Origin: DATDOO01 sp035293245
GTDB taxonomy: Bacteria > Pseudomonadota > Gammaproteobacteria > Methylococcales > Methylococcaceae
Length of the DNA stretch: 12,834 bases
Assembly: GCA_035293245.1 (NCBI GenBank)
Contig: DATDOO010000333.1
Location: forward strand, 1-12,834
Direction of reading: 5' to 3'
Part shown: in pieces, positions 1 through 7,866 of the stretch
Position numbering within the stretch: the first letter of the stretch is position 1
Layout of the letters: each line of letters starts with the position of its first letter
Made by a program: the position numbers and the translations under genes
Notes under the pieces: model-generated
What the model saw: the letters and a program-made list of their open reading frames with translations, nothing else
Database searches by the model: none
Told to the model about the DNA's origin: nothing

Positions 1-16
1 GGGGGGGGGGGGGGGG
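1..16. other. Homopolymer G run at the contig edge, probable artefact
   Basis: Sixteen consecutive G bases open the window, followed by ordinary mixed sequence. No other homopolymer of this length occurs in the window. Pure poly-G at a contig end is a known product of two-colour sequencing chemistry, where no signal is read as G, so this is probably not genomic. Confidence 0.75.
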
Positions 17-107
17 TAAACTGAAGCGCCGACCTTCGTCCGATACCCCACGGATACTTGATCTTACGCATCGGGTAATGAAAGACCATTTATGAGATAT
101 AGCCTAT
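17..107. other. Leader upstream of the ODP gene, no gene seen
   Basis: This short stretch carries no convincing coding frame. A possible in-frame upstream ATG at 78 runs into a TGA after five codons, so the downstream gene cannot begin there. I see no strong Shine-Dalgarno before the ATG at 108 and no convincing promoter hexamer pair. The true upstream region may be cut off by the contig edge. Confidence 0.4.
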
Positions 108-881
108 ATGCGCAATATAACCCTATTCGCCGATGGCACGCACAAATTCATCCTGCTCAATGAAACGGAAGGCGGAGAGGAGGAGGGTATTCACTCCAAT
201 CAATACTTGATTACCGATGGCGAGTGCGCCGTATTGATGGACCCAGGCGGATTCGGGGTCATGCCCCGCGTTCTGGCGGAATTACTGCGCCATACTACGC
301 CCAAGAACATCAAGGCGATTATTTTGTCGCATCAGGATCCGGATATCGTCGGCGGATTAACCACCTGGCTGGAGATTACCGACTGTCCGGCCTATGTTTC
401 CCGAATCTGGCTCAGGTTTTTACCCCACTATGGCATAGGGGGCATGAGCCGGTTTATAGGCGTACCCGACGAAGGCATGCCGCTGGATATTTCACCCGGC
501 TTCAAGCTGCATTTGCTTCCCGCCCATTTCCTGCATTCGGAAGGCCAGATCAACGTCTACGATTCACGGGCGAAAATCCTTTTCAGCGGCGACATCGGCG
601 CCGCCATGATGCCCGAGGACAAGGACTATGCCTTTGTCGACGATTTGGCTATCCACCTGCCGTATATCGAAGGCTTCCACCGCCGCTATATGAGCTGTAA
701 TCGCGCCGCTCGATTTTGGGTCGACACGGTTTCGGCGCTGGATATCCACATGATCGCCCCGCAACACGGTCCGGTGTATCGGGGACCAGCCGTAACCGAC
801 TTCCTGGCCTGGATGAAAGAACTCCAATGCGGCACGGATTTGATGATCGACGGCGGCCACTTCCAAACCGGGAATGCGTGA
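108..881 (+). CDS. ODP-type di-iron oxygen-binding protein (metallo-beta-lactamase fold)
   Basis: This 257-residue protein has the metallo-beta-lactamase fold of flavodiiron proteins but no flavodoxin domain. The six expected metal ligands are all visible: H75, D77 and D79 in SHQDPD, H143 in FLHSEG, D162 in FSGDIG and H220 in PQHGP. H143 and D162 are separated by 18 residues, as in flavodiiron proteins. Aspartate replaces the usual glutamate in the first motif, and the preceding Gln and the absence of a following His fit the ODP subgroup. That subgroup includes the Treponema denticola protein that reports oxygen or iron to chemotaxis. Without a flavin domain it is more likely a sensor than an O2 or NO reductase. 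Its TGA overlaps the ATG of the GGDEF-EAL gene by one base, so the two are probably translated together. Family assignment is firm; the sensory role is inference. Confidence 0.88.
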   Translation: MRNITLFADGTHKFILLNETEGGEEEGIHSNQYLITDGECAVLMDPGGFGVMPRVLAELLRHTTPKNIKAIILSHQDPDIVGGLTTWLEITDCPAYVSRIWLRFLPHYGIGGMSRFIGVPDEGMPLDISPGFKLHLLPAHFLHSEGQINVYDSRAKILFSGDIGAAMMPEDKDYAFVDDLAIHLPYIEGFHRRYMSCNRAARFWVDTVSALDIHMIAPQHGPVYRGPAVTDFLAWMKELQCGTDLMIDGGHFQTGNA

Positions 882-3070
882 TGGGCTATTCGTCCAAACA
901 GATTTTGCAGCCCATTGACGAAGTCCGCGATCAGGTCGTGGAGGAAATCACCACGCTACTGGAAAACCAGACGCGGACCAATACCTTCGCCGCCACCATC
1001 AGCGCGCTGATTCAGGAAAAGCACCAGGACATTATGAGCGATATGCGCCGGAACCTTGCGCATATCCCGCTTCCCGCCATCGCCAGCGCCTTGCACGAGA
1101 CCGAATCGCAATTCGGCCAGTTGGATCACTGCCTGCACGTGCTGTTCAACGAACGCAGCCGGCAATGGCGCAAAAACAGCAATTTCCTGTACAAGCTATT
1201 GGTGGATTTCGACCGGACGGCGCAATCGCTGGCGACGACGCTGGTCAACAAGGAACTGCTGGAGCGCCAAAGCCAGGTATTGGAAAAGATCATCCTGTCG
1301 CACGAGCGCATTTCCAAGTGGCAGGATTTCGTCCAGGATATTCTCAACGATTTCCACGAAATATTTCCTTTCCATTTCTTTTTCATCGCTTTTGCCGAGG
1401 AAGCGGGAGTCTCGCTGAATCTCTACCATATGGGAGAGTATTCGGACGAAATCAAAAGCTATGCGCGCCGCCACTTCAGCAAAACGGTGCTGGGACAGTT
1501 GAATCTGCCCGAGGACGCGGAACCCGACATCAATGAATACCAAGTGCTGGATATCGAGAAGCCCTGTACAGTCATGGACGTGCAGATGATCGCCGTGCCG
1601 GTTCCCGAACATGCGCCCAAGCTCGCCGGGCTTCTGGGCGTCGCGTTTGCTTCGGCCGCGCCGCTCACGGCGCAGGAAACCAGCATCATCCGCGCTATTC
1701 TCTCCGTGATGGTCATGGTCGTCGGCTCCAGCAAAGTATTGAGCCGCACCCTAATGGAACTGGAGTATTACTCGGTTCACGACCCTTTGACCGGCTTATA
1801 TAACCGGCGCCATTTCAACGAACTGGTCGAATACGAACTGGCACGTTCCGAACGCCATCAGCATGAGTTTTCGGTTCTCCTCCTGGACCTGGACAATTTC
1901 AAGGACATCAACGATTCATACGGCCATCCGTGCGGCGATGCGGTATTACGGAAAATCGGCGAGCTTCTGCGCGGTTTCGTGCGCAAAGGCGATACCCCTA
2001 CCCGACTGGGCGGAGACGAATTCGCGGTTCTTTTGCCGGAGACGTCTTCGGCGGGCGGACAAAAGGTTGCGGAAACCTTGCGGGAAGCACTGGTCAATAC
2101 CTTTTTCGAATCGCCGGAAGGCAAGCCATTCAGGATAACCACATCCATCGGCGTCATCACCAGCCCCACGGATGCCAATAGTTTCACGGACCTGATGACC
2201 GGCGTCGATATCGCGTTATATAGCGCCAAAAAGCACGGCAAAAACAGCGTGCGCACACTTGATGCGGGTGAAAAGCGCATCCAGGAAAACCGGGATACCC
2301 GCGCCCACGCCGAAAAGCTGCGCATCGCCCTGGAAGAAAGCCGGATCATGCCGTATTTCCAGCCCATTGTCTGCTGCAGAAACGGCGAAGTCAGCGCTTA
2401 TGAAACCCTGGCCAGGCTGCGTGAACCGGACGGCGAGATTGTTTCCGCCGGCGCCTTCATGGACGCGGTGGAAAAATACGGCTTGGCCCTGGACTTGGAT
2501 CGGTCGATTATCTTCAACGCGCTGGAGGCCAAAAAAGCGCAAGCAAAGATTCCCGGCAAAAAAAGTCCACTCCTGTTTATCAACCTATCCGCCGAGGAAA
2601 TTCAGGGGCGGGGCATGCTCGGCTTTGCCGAGGAAATGTGTAAGCAGTTCGATGTCGCTCCCAGCGAAATTGTTTTTGAAATCACCGAGCGCGACGCCAT
2701 CAGCGACATGAGCGGTATGCGCCGCTTTCTCAGCAACCTGAGACAAAAGGGATTTGCCTTTGCCCTGGACGATTTCGGCAGCGGTTACAATTCATTCCAT
2801 TATCTTAGAGAGTTGCGTTTCGAGTATGTCAAAGTGGACGGCGCTTTCGTGCGCAATATCCTTAATTCCCAAGTGGACTATGCGCTGGTCGAAAACCTTT
2901 GCCGGCTCTGCAAGGATCTGGGCATAAAAACCGTGGCGGAATTCGTCGAATCCGAAGCACTTTGGCAGGCGATCCGGAATATGGGTATAGATTATGCACA
3001 GGGTTTTCACGTCGGATTGCCGTTGCCGCAAATGCCAACGGAGGAAATAGATAACTACGGCACCCACTAA
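881..3070 (+). CDS. GGDEF-EAL cyclic-di-GMP cyclase/phosphodiesterase
   Basis: This is a 729-residue cytosolic protein with no membrane segment. Residues 1-150 are helical and charged, and about 150-300 form a probable GAF-like sensor ending in a helix before HDPLTGLYNRR (about 300). The GGDEF domain has an intact RLGGDEF site (375-381) and the inhibitory RxxD site (R368-D371) exactly five residues before GGDEF. The EAL domain reads ETL at 508-510, then INLS, FEITE, DDFGSG (630-635), VKVDGAF, AEFVES and YAQGF. Most metal and catalytic positions are therefore present, so both cyclase and phosphodiesterase activities are possible. The open frame extends upstream to 716 inside the ODP gene. I chose ATG 881 because it forms a TGATG overlap and the protein upstream of it resembles nothing. 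The direct coupling suggests that ODP controls this enzyme. Confidence 0.93.
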   Translation: MGYSSKQILQPIDEVRDQVVEEITTLLENQTRTNTFAATISALIQEKHQDIMSDMRRNLAHIPLPAIASALHETESQFGQLDHCLHVLFNERSRQWRKNSNFLYKLLVDFDRTAQSLATTLVNKELLERQSQVLEKIILSHERISKWQDFVQDILNDFHEIFPFHFFFIAFAEEAGVSLNLYHMGEYSDEIKSYARRHFSKTVLGQLNLPEDAEPDINEYQVLDIEKPCTVMDVQMIAVPVPEHAPKLAGLLGVAFASAAPLTAQETSIIRAILSVMVMVVGSSKVLSRTLMELEYYSVHDPLTGLYNRRHFNELVEYELARSERHQHEFSVLLLDLDNFKDINDSYGHPCGDAVLRKIGELLRGFVRKGDTPTRLGGDEFAVLLPETSSAGGQKVAETLREALVNTFFESPEGKPFRITTSIGVITSPTDANSFTDLMTGVDIALYSAKKHGKNSVRTLDAGEKRIQENRDTRAHAEKLRIALEESRIMPYFQPIVCCRNGEVSAYETLARLREPDGEIVSAGAFMDAVEKYGLALDLDRSIIFNALEAKKAQAKIPGKKSPLLFINLSAEEIQGRGMLGFAEEMCKQFDVAPSEIVFEITERDAISDMSGMRRFLSNLRQKGFAFALDDFGSGYNSFHYLRELRFEYVKVDGAFVRNILNSQVDYALVENLCRLCKDLGIKTVAEFVESEALWQAIRNMGIDYAQGFHVGLPLPQMPTEEIDNYGTH

Positions 3071-3089
3071 CCTGGAGTTGCAACAAATT

Positions 3090-3118
3090 TTACCGGGTTA
3101 ATTCAGAATTCTTATTCT
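3090..3118 (+). promoter_or_regulatory. Possible sigma-70 promoter for the receiver-HDOD-kinase operon
   Basis: The 74-base gap after the GGDEF-EAL gene is clearly more AT-rich than the flanking genes. It holds TTACCG (3090-3095) and TATTCT (3113-3118) separated by 17 bases, matching 3 of 6 and 4 of 6 consensus positions. This is weak support, and read-through from the upstream operon is also possible. Confidence 0.3.
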
Positions 3119-3144
3119 CGTGTTTATTTCCGCAGATTTTAAAT

Positions 3145-4005
3145 ATGCCCGGCTATATTCAACCGCGTACCTTGCTGCTCGTCGACGACGAACCCTACGT
3201 TCGATCCTCTCTGGTACGTTTACTACGTCGCAGCGGCCATGAGTATCGGGTGTTTACCGCGGCGAGCGGCCAGGAAGGCCTGGAACTGCTTTCCCAGCAT
3301 GAAATCGGCGTCATTCTCTCGGATCAACGCATGCCGGAAATGACCGGAGTTGAGTTTCTACGGCGCGTCAAGACGCTGCATCCAAAAACGATACGCATCG
3401 TTTTGTCCGGTTACACCGACCTCCAATCGGTAACCGACGCCATCAACGAAGGCGCCATCTATAAATTCCTGACCAAACCCTGGGACGACGTTTTGTTGTG
3501 CGCCAACATCGAGGAAGCTTTCGAGCGCCATGAAACCGTGCTGGAAAACGAAAGGCTCCAAGCCGAATTGACGCGCGTCAATTCCAGGCTGGAAAGCGAC
3601 AATCTGGACCTGGAGCGCCGTGTCGCCGAAAAGACGCGGGAAATCGTCAACAACATCAACGTTCTTCAGGTTTCCCAGGAAATCCTGGAGTATCTGCCCC
3701 TGGCGGTGATCGGGGCGGATGCCGACGGTCTAATCGTCGTCGTGAATCGCCAGGCGGACGAACTATTCGCCGCACCTCCCGAGTCCACGCTTTTGGGCAG
3801 TTACGCGGCGGAGCGCCTACCCAAAACACTGCTGGATCGCATCAGCGAGACCGCCGGATCGTCGTGTAAAACACGGGTTAATTTCCAGTTGCCCGATGGC
3901 CGGCACGCGGAACTGTGGTGGCACCGCATGGGCGCGCATTGCAAATCGGCGGGAATCGTCTTGGTCGTCTCACCCTGGGAAGAAAGCGATGACGGCGCGC
4001 GGTGA
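3145..4005 (+). CDS. Response regulator: receiver, coiled coil, PAS-like domain
   Basis: This 286-residue protein opens with a complete receiver domain (about 8-125). It has the acidic pair D14/D15, the phosphoacceptor D60 in LSDQRMP, S88 in VLSGYTD and K111 in FLTKPW. This style is typical of RpfG-like regulators. Residues 130-170 form a charged coiled coil. Residues 175-280 (EYLPLAVIGADADGLIVVVN) look like a PAS domain. There is no DNA-binding, HD-GYP, GGDEF or kinase output, so it probably acts through protein contacts. The gene runs 17 bases into the HDOD gene, and a histidine kinase follows that, so a phosphotransfer partner is close by. The ATG has no good Shine-Dalgarno but sits directly before the receiver fold. 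The domain call is firm; pairing with the downstream kinase is inference. Confidence 0.88.
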   Translation: MPGYIQPRTLLLVDDEPYVRSSLVRLLRRSGHEYRVFTAASGQEGLELLSQHEIGVILSDQRMPEMTGVEFLRRVKTLHPKTIRIVLSGYTDLQSVTDAINEGAIYKFLTKPWDDVLLCANIEEAFERHETVLENERLQAELTRVNSRLESDNLDLERRVAEKTREIVNNINVLQVSQEILEYLPLAVIGADADGLIVVVNRQADELFAAPPESTLLGSYAAERLPKTLLDRISETAGSSCKTRVNFQLPDGRHAELWWHRMGAHCKSAGIVLVVSPWEESDDGAR

Positions 4006-4855
4006 AACATGCCATTCGCCGCAGGCCATGGCGTTTCTCGACGGCGTGAATCACTTGCCTGCGCCGTCGGGGCCGGTGGCGGAGATTTTGTCCAGCCTTA
4101 GACAAGAAAACGTCAACATTCCCGGCCTGGTGCGAAACGTGGGTCAAACCCCCGCCGTGGCGGCGCGCATCATGCGCGTGGCCAATTCGCCGTTTTTCGG
4201 CTGTTCCGGCAGGATCGGCTCCCTGCGCGAGGCGATTACCCTGCTCGGCATCAATCAGGTGCGCACGCTGGTGACGGCGGCTGCGCTGATGGATGTTTTC
4301 CCACGCGGCAAGAGCCCGTTGAACTGGAGGGATTTCTGGAGCCACGCTTTCGGCACCGGCTGCGGCAGCCGTTTGCTGGCCGGCAAGGTGGGACTCGACG
4401 AGGACGTCGCCTTTACCGCCGGCCTGTTGCACGACATGGGCCGCCTGGTAATGGCGGTTTACGCGGGCGATGCATTCCGCCGCGTCGAGGAATCCATGCG
4501 CGGCGAACCCCGCTCGCTGCTGGACGCGGAACGCGCGGTGCTCGGCGTCACCCATCCCGAGATCGGGGCGGAACTTGCACGCCGCTGGAAATTCCCGCCG
4601 GACATCCAATGTGCCATTTTCCAGCACCACGGCCCAGCGGAAAGCTGTCGGCTCCCCCTGGCAAATGTCGTCTACATCGCCAACATGTTGTGCCTGGAGG
4701 TCAAGCGCCAGAAAGGCGCCGCGACGCTGGAAGTGTCTGCGTTTATCGCCTCCGCAGCGGACTGCTGCCTGGGTATCTCGGCGGACGCGCTTCAGAAGAC
4801 GACCGTCGAATTGGAAGCGCTGGGCGCCACCACCCACCTGCTGGTCGGAGCCTAG
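3989..4855 (+). CDS. HDOD domain signalling protein
   Basis: The product is 288 residues and consists of an HDOD domain (about 20-220) followed by a helical tail. Diagnostic features are the LPAPSGPVAEIL opening, the RIMRVANSPFFG and SLREAITLLG segments, and LLHDMGRL with H148-D149. HDOD is related to HD phosphohydrolases but usually lacks the full catalytic set, and it serves as a signalling or scaffolding domain, often in pathways linked to cyclic-di-GMP, motility or cell division. I chose ATG 3989 because it follows a GGGAAGAAAG ribosome-site-like stretch and overlaps the upstream gene by 17 bases. ATG 4028, just before the HDOD opening, is an alternative. The frame stays open to 3896, but that part lies inside the receiver gene. 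The kinase gene begins five bases after the stop. Confidence 0.88.
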   Translation: MTARGETCHSPQAMAFLDGVNHLPAPSGPVAEILSSLRQENVNIPGLVRNVGQTPAVAARIMRVANSPFFGCSGRIGSLREAITLLGINQVRTLVTAAALMDVFPRGKSPLNWRDFWSHAFGTGCGSRLLAGKVGLDEDVAFTAGLLHDMGRLVMAVYAGDAFRRVEESMRGEPRSLLDAERAVLGVTHPEIGAELARRWKFPPDIQCAIFQHHGPAESCRLPLANVVYIANMLCLEVKRQKGAATLEVSAFIASAADCCLGISADALQKTTVELEALGATTHLLVGA

Positions 4856-4859
4856 CCCT

Positions 4860-6236
4860 ATGCCGCTACAGCGCGCGCGTCAGCTTGAGTGGCTTTACGA
4901 GCTGTACCGACTCGGACAGTCGCACGTCTTCCGTGAACAGCCCGCGGAAGGTTACCGGCATATCCTCAAGCACGTCGTCGCGGGCTTCGACGGCGCGACC
5001 GGATCGCTGGCGTTGCGCCGCGATGCGGAGGCGCTCGTCATCGTCGCGTGTGTCGGCCTGCCTGAGGAAGTCGTCGGCAGCGTGATCCCCAAGGGATACG
5101 GCATCCTGGGCCGCGTGGCCGAGGACGGCGCGGAAATGCTGCTCAACGGCGACCTGTCCGGCGATGCGCGCTTTTCCTCGCAAGGAACACGAACAAGCGT
5201 GACCAGACCCTCATCGGCCATGTGCTGGCCGCTCAAGATGGAAGGCGGCGTGATCGGGGCGATTTCCATCAACCGGCTTGCCGGCACGCCGCCGTTCACC
5301 CCGCAGGAACTGGAACACGGCACGGCACCGGTGAGCCTCATTTCCATCGTCGTCGAAAACGCCCGGCTGCATCTGGAACAACAGCGGCAAATCCACGAAC
5401 TGGAGCAGGCCTATCGCCGCTTGCAGGATATGCAGGGACAATTGCTGCAATCGGAAAAAATGGCGTCCATCGGCCAACTGGCGGCGGGCGTGGCGCACGA
5501 GATCAACAACCCCATCGGCTATGTCAGTTCCAATCTCGGCACTTTGCAAAAATACATAGAGGACATCTTCGCCCTGCTCGACGCCTACGCGGCGACGGAG
5601 GGCAGCGTGGCGGACGAAAGCCTCCTGAAGCCGGTGCGGGAACTCAAGGCGCGCATCGATCTCCCCTTTGTCCGGGAGGACGTGGGCGCGCTGATGCACG
5701 AATCCCAGGACGGCATCGGACGCGTCAAGCGCATCGTGCAGGATCTCAAGGATTTCTCCCACGCGGGCTCGGAAGAAGACTGGCAATGGGCCGACCTGCG
5801 CAAGGGCATCGACTCGACCCTCAACATCGTCTGGAACGAGATCAAGTACAAGGCGGAAGTCGTCAAGGAATATGGGGAGCTACCGGATGTCGAATGCCTG
5901 CCTTCGCAGATCAATCAGGTCTTCATGAATCTGCTGGTGAACGCCTCGCACGCCATCGCCGAGCAAGGGGTGATCACGATCCGCACGGGCATGAAAGGCG
6001 ATCAGGCCTGCGTGGAAATCGCCGATACCGGCGCGGGCATTGCCCCCGAGCATCTGGCACGGATTTTCGACCCCTTTTTCACCACCAAACCCGTAGGCAA
6101 AGGCACGGGGCTTGGCTTGTCCCTGTCCTACAGCATCGTGCAAAAGCACGGCGGCAAGATCGAGGTGGAAAGCGAGGTCGGAAAAGGCACGACGTTTCGC
6201 ATTTTGTTGCCGGTGAAACCGCCGGATGCCGGATGA
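4860..6236 (+). CDS. Soluble GAF-domain sensor histidine kinase
   Basis: This 458-residue kinase has no signal peptide or membrane helix, so it senses inside the cell. Residues about 20-165 form a GAF domain (SLALRRDAEALVIVACVG, then KGYGILGRVAEDG). A coiled coil at about 170-200 leads to the dimerisation and phosphoacceptor helix MASIGQLAAGVAHEINNP, with H213. The ATPase domain has the N box (N361 in LLVNASHA), the G1 box with D389 in DTGAGI, the F box FDPFF and the G2 box GKGTGLGLS, so it should be active. There is no fused receiver. The frame remains open back to 4470 inside the HDOD gene; ATG 4860 was chosen because it follows the HDOD stop and a GGAG at 4847-4850. The likely partner is the receiver protein two genes upstream. 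The signal bound by GAF is unknown. Confidence 0.92.
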   Translation: MPLQRARQLEWLYELYRLGQSHVFREQPAEGYRHILKHVVAGFDGATGSLALRRDAEALVIVACVGLPEEVVGSVIPKGYGILGRVAEDGAEMLLNGDLSGDARFSSQGTRTSVTRPSSAMCWPLKMEGGVIGAISINRLAGTPPFTPQELEHGTAPVSLISIVVENARLHLEQQRQIHELEQAYRRLQDMQGQLLQSEKMASIGQLAAGVAHEINNPIGYVSSNLGTLQKYIEDIFALLDAYAATEGSVADESLLKPVRELKARIDLPFVREDVGALMHESQDGIGRVKRIVQDLKDFSHAGSEEDWQWADLRKGIDSTLNIVWNEIKYKAEVVKEYGELPDVECLPSQINQVFMNLLVNASHAIAEQGVITIRTGMKGDQACVEIADTGAGIAPEHLARIFDPFFTTKPVGKGTGLGLSLSYSIVQKHGGKIEVESEVGKGTTFRILLPVKPPDAG

Positions 6237-6472
6237 GGGAAATCGTCAACCTCGACGGTAAGCGCTTGACCGGGGAACCGCGAATTATTCATGAAGCTGC
6301 ATAAGCGACCTGGAGGTCGTTGAAATAGCGCTTCACGTGCTCCGGCGACTTTAAACCAGGCTCCGGTGCCGGGTCTTGCATTGCCACCTCCGTCCGGCCG
6401 CGGCCATCTCGGTTTGAATTTCCTAGGCGCCCAATAGTCCAATTTGTAAAAAACAAACGGCGGCTCATGGAG
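6237..6472. other. Intergenic spacer with a possible decayed minus-strand coding remnant
   Basis: No plus-strand gene is visible between the kinase and the hydrolase. The minus strand from about 6468 to 6289 keeps a short open frame whose C-terminal end (SPEHVKRYFNDLQVAYAAS) reads like real protein. It has no recognisable family or start signal, and its 5' part overlaps the ribosome site of the hydrolase. It may be the tail of a degraded gene or chance. A 14-base palindrome-like site, CGACCT-GG-AGGTCG, lies at 6306-6319 inside it. I see no clear terminator after the kinase gene. Confidence 0.3.
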
Positions 6473-6480
6473 TAAGGAGG
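6473..6480 (+). promoter_or_regulatory. Near-perfect Shine-Dalgarno of the hydrolase gene
   Basis: TAAGGAGG followed by TG, six bases before ATG 6487, is nearly a full complement of the 16S rRNA 3' end. It is the strongest ribosome site in the window, decides the start of this gene and suggests efficient translation. Confidence 0.8.
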
Positions 6481-6486
6481 TGTGAA

Positions 6487-7788
6487 ATGCAACAGCGAGG
6501 ATTGCTTATCGTCCTGATGGCGGCGGTGACATGGAGCCTGTCGGTTGCGGCGGACACCGTGGCAACTCGGTTGGAGCCGGCATCCTACCCTTATCCGTAC
6601 GACGATCCCTACGTGGCCACGACGACCGTTGCCATCATGAAGGGCCGCGAGTCCTTGCTGGCGGGCGACATATTGGACCGCCGGCTAATCATCCTGACCG
6701 GCCGCGACGACACCCATCTTTTGGAAGGAATGGGCGCACTGCGCTATCGGTTTTACCGGCAGCGCGGACCGGCGCCGCTGATATTCATCGTTCCGGGCGT
6801 GGGCAGTACGGCTTACGCCGGTTCCGCGGCGTATATGGCGGAACTGCTGGCCGGACACGGTTTTCATGTCGTTGTCCTGCCGTCGCCATTTAGCTGGAAT
6901 TTCGCGCTCGCGGCCAGCGCCGCGGGCTTTCCCGGACTCGTCCGGGAGGACAGCAAAGACCTTTATGCGGCGATGCAGCGGGTATTGGGCGACATCAAGG
7001 CGCACTACCAAGCCAAAATCCGCGGCATAGGAATGCTGGGCCTGAGCCAGGGCGCACTCTATGCCGCTCATATCAGCCAGATCGATTCGTTGCAGCGCAG
7101 CATCGGCCTCGATACCTACCTGCTGGTCAACCCGCCTGTCGACGTGCTCGCCACAATCGGCAAAATCGATGAAATGGCGGATCTTGGAAGGGATTTCAAA
7201 GCCGGGCAAAAAAGGAATCTCGAAGATTACGCCTTCGGCACGGCCGCAAAAGCCATGCGGCAGGATACCGAAGCCCCAGGCTATTTCGCCGACTGGGACA
7301 AACGGCTGCAGCTCACCCCCAAACAGATGAAATACCTGATCGGAAAGGCATTTCGCAGCGCGGTCGGGGATACGCTGTACGTGATCGAACAGGCATACCG
7401 TCCGGGCCTGCTGAAAACTCCCGTCAGTTGGGGATACCGCAGCGGCCGCCTGGAGGAAGCCCGCGAGCATCCGGTGATGCGCTATGTCACCACCGGACTC
7501 ATTCCCCGGTTAAGGCAATTTGGCGACAGCTCCATGAGCGTGGAGGCACTCAATGAAAATAGCTCGCTGAAATACGTCGGAACCGCACTGGCCGGCAACA
7601 GCAAGGTTTTCCTCATGCACAACCGGGATGACTTTCTGGTTTCCGCCGAAGACCTCGAATATCTCGAGGGGATATTCCGCGAACGGGCCAAAATCTATCC
7701 CCGCGGCGGCCATCTCGGCAACCTTTGGTATTCGGTCAACAGGCAGGACATCGTCGGCGTTTTCCGGCACATGCAGGGATCCCGGTAA
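6487..7788 (+). CDS. Exported alpha/beta hydrolase-like protein
   Basis: The 433-residue product starts with a Sec-type signal peptide (hydrophobic GLLIVLMAAVTWSLSVAA, cleavage likely near residue 22), which places it in the periplasm or at the envelope. An alpha/beta hydrolase core follows: the strand and oxyanion region LIFIVPGVGS, a HGFHVVVLPSPFSW segment, and a nucleophile elbow GLSQG with S187. Candidate catalytic acid D381 or D382 lies in HNRDDF and the catalytic histidine H409 in GGHLGNL, so the triad order is normal. The long stretch between elbow and acid is probably a cap. Substrate cannot be told; esterase, lipase-like or peptidase activity would all fit. It appears monocistronic, with its own strong ribosome site, and is convergent with yciH. 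Fold assignment is fairly sure, function is not. Confidence 0.75.
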   Translation: MQQRGLLIVLMAAVTWSLSVAADTVATRLEPASYPYPYDDPYVATTTVAIMKGRESLLAGDILDRRLIILTGRDDTHLLEGMGALRYRFYRQRGPAPLIFIVPGVGSTAYAGSAAYMAELLAGHGFHVVVLPSPFSWNFALAASAAGFPGLVREDSKDLYAAMQRVLGDIKAHYQAKIRGIGMLGLSQGALYAAHISQIDSLQRSIGLDTYLLVNPPVDVLATIGKIDEMADLGRDFKAGQKRNLEDYAFGTAAKAMRQDTEAPGYFADWDKRLQLTPKQMKYLIGKAFRSAVGDTLYVIEQAYRPGLLKTPVSWGYRSGRLEEAREHPVMRYVTTGLIPRLRQFGDSSMSVEALNENSSLKYVGTALAGNSKVFLMHNRDDFLVSAEDLEYLEGIFRERAKIYPRGGHLGNLWYSVNRQDIVGVFRHMQGSR

Positions 7789-7866
7789 ACGGCATCAGCC
7801 GGACGCCAACGCCGGTCAGGGGTTGAAAACCACTCCGGGAATTTCCCGCGCCGCGCCGGCTATCCG
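7789..7866. other. Convergent intergenic region, no strong terminator seen
   Basis: This 78-base gap separates the converging hydrolase and yciH genes. It has a weak imperfect hairpin (CCGGACG ... CGCCGG near 7799-7816) and a small GGTT/AACC hairpin, but no T-tract on either strand. A bidirectional terminator would be expected here and is not obvious. Confidence 0.3.

Noticed and set aside
716..880. Upstream extension of the GGDEF-EAL frame
   Set aside because: It lies wholly within the ODP gene in another frame, encodes an arginine/glycine-rich unlike-protein stretch, and ATG 881 gives a tidy one-base overlap.
3878..4837. Antisense 319-residue open frame over the HDOD gene
   Set aside because: It mirrors a high-GC gene with a recognisable HDOD domain, and the antisense product is Arg/His/Gln-rich with no motif.
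4470..4859. Long N-terminal extension of the histidine kinase frame
   Set aside because: The segment is out-of-frame translation of the HDOD gene, rich in Arg, Ser and Trp, and has no domain; the GAF region starts after ATG 4860.
6685..7470. Antisense 261-residue open frame over the hydrolase
   Set aside because: The plus strand has signal peptide, catalytic motifs and a strong ribosome site; the antisense product shows no family features.
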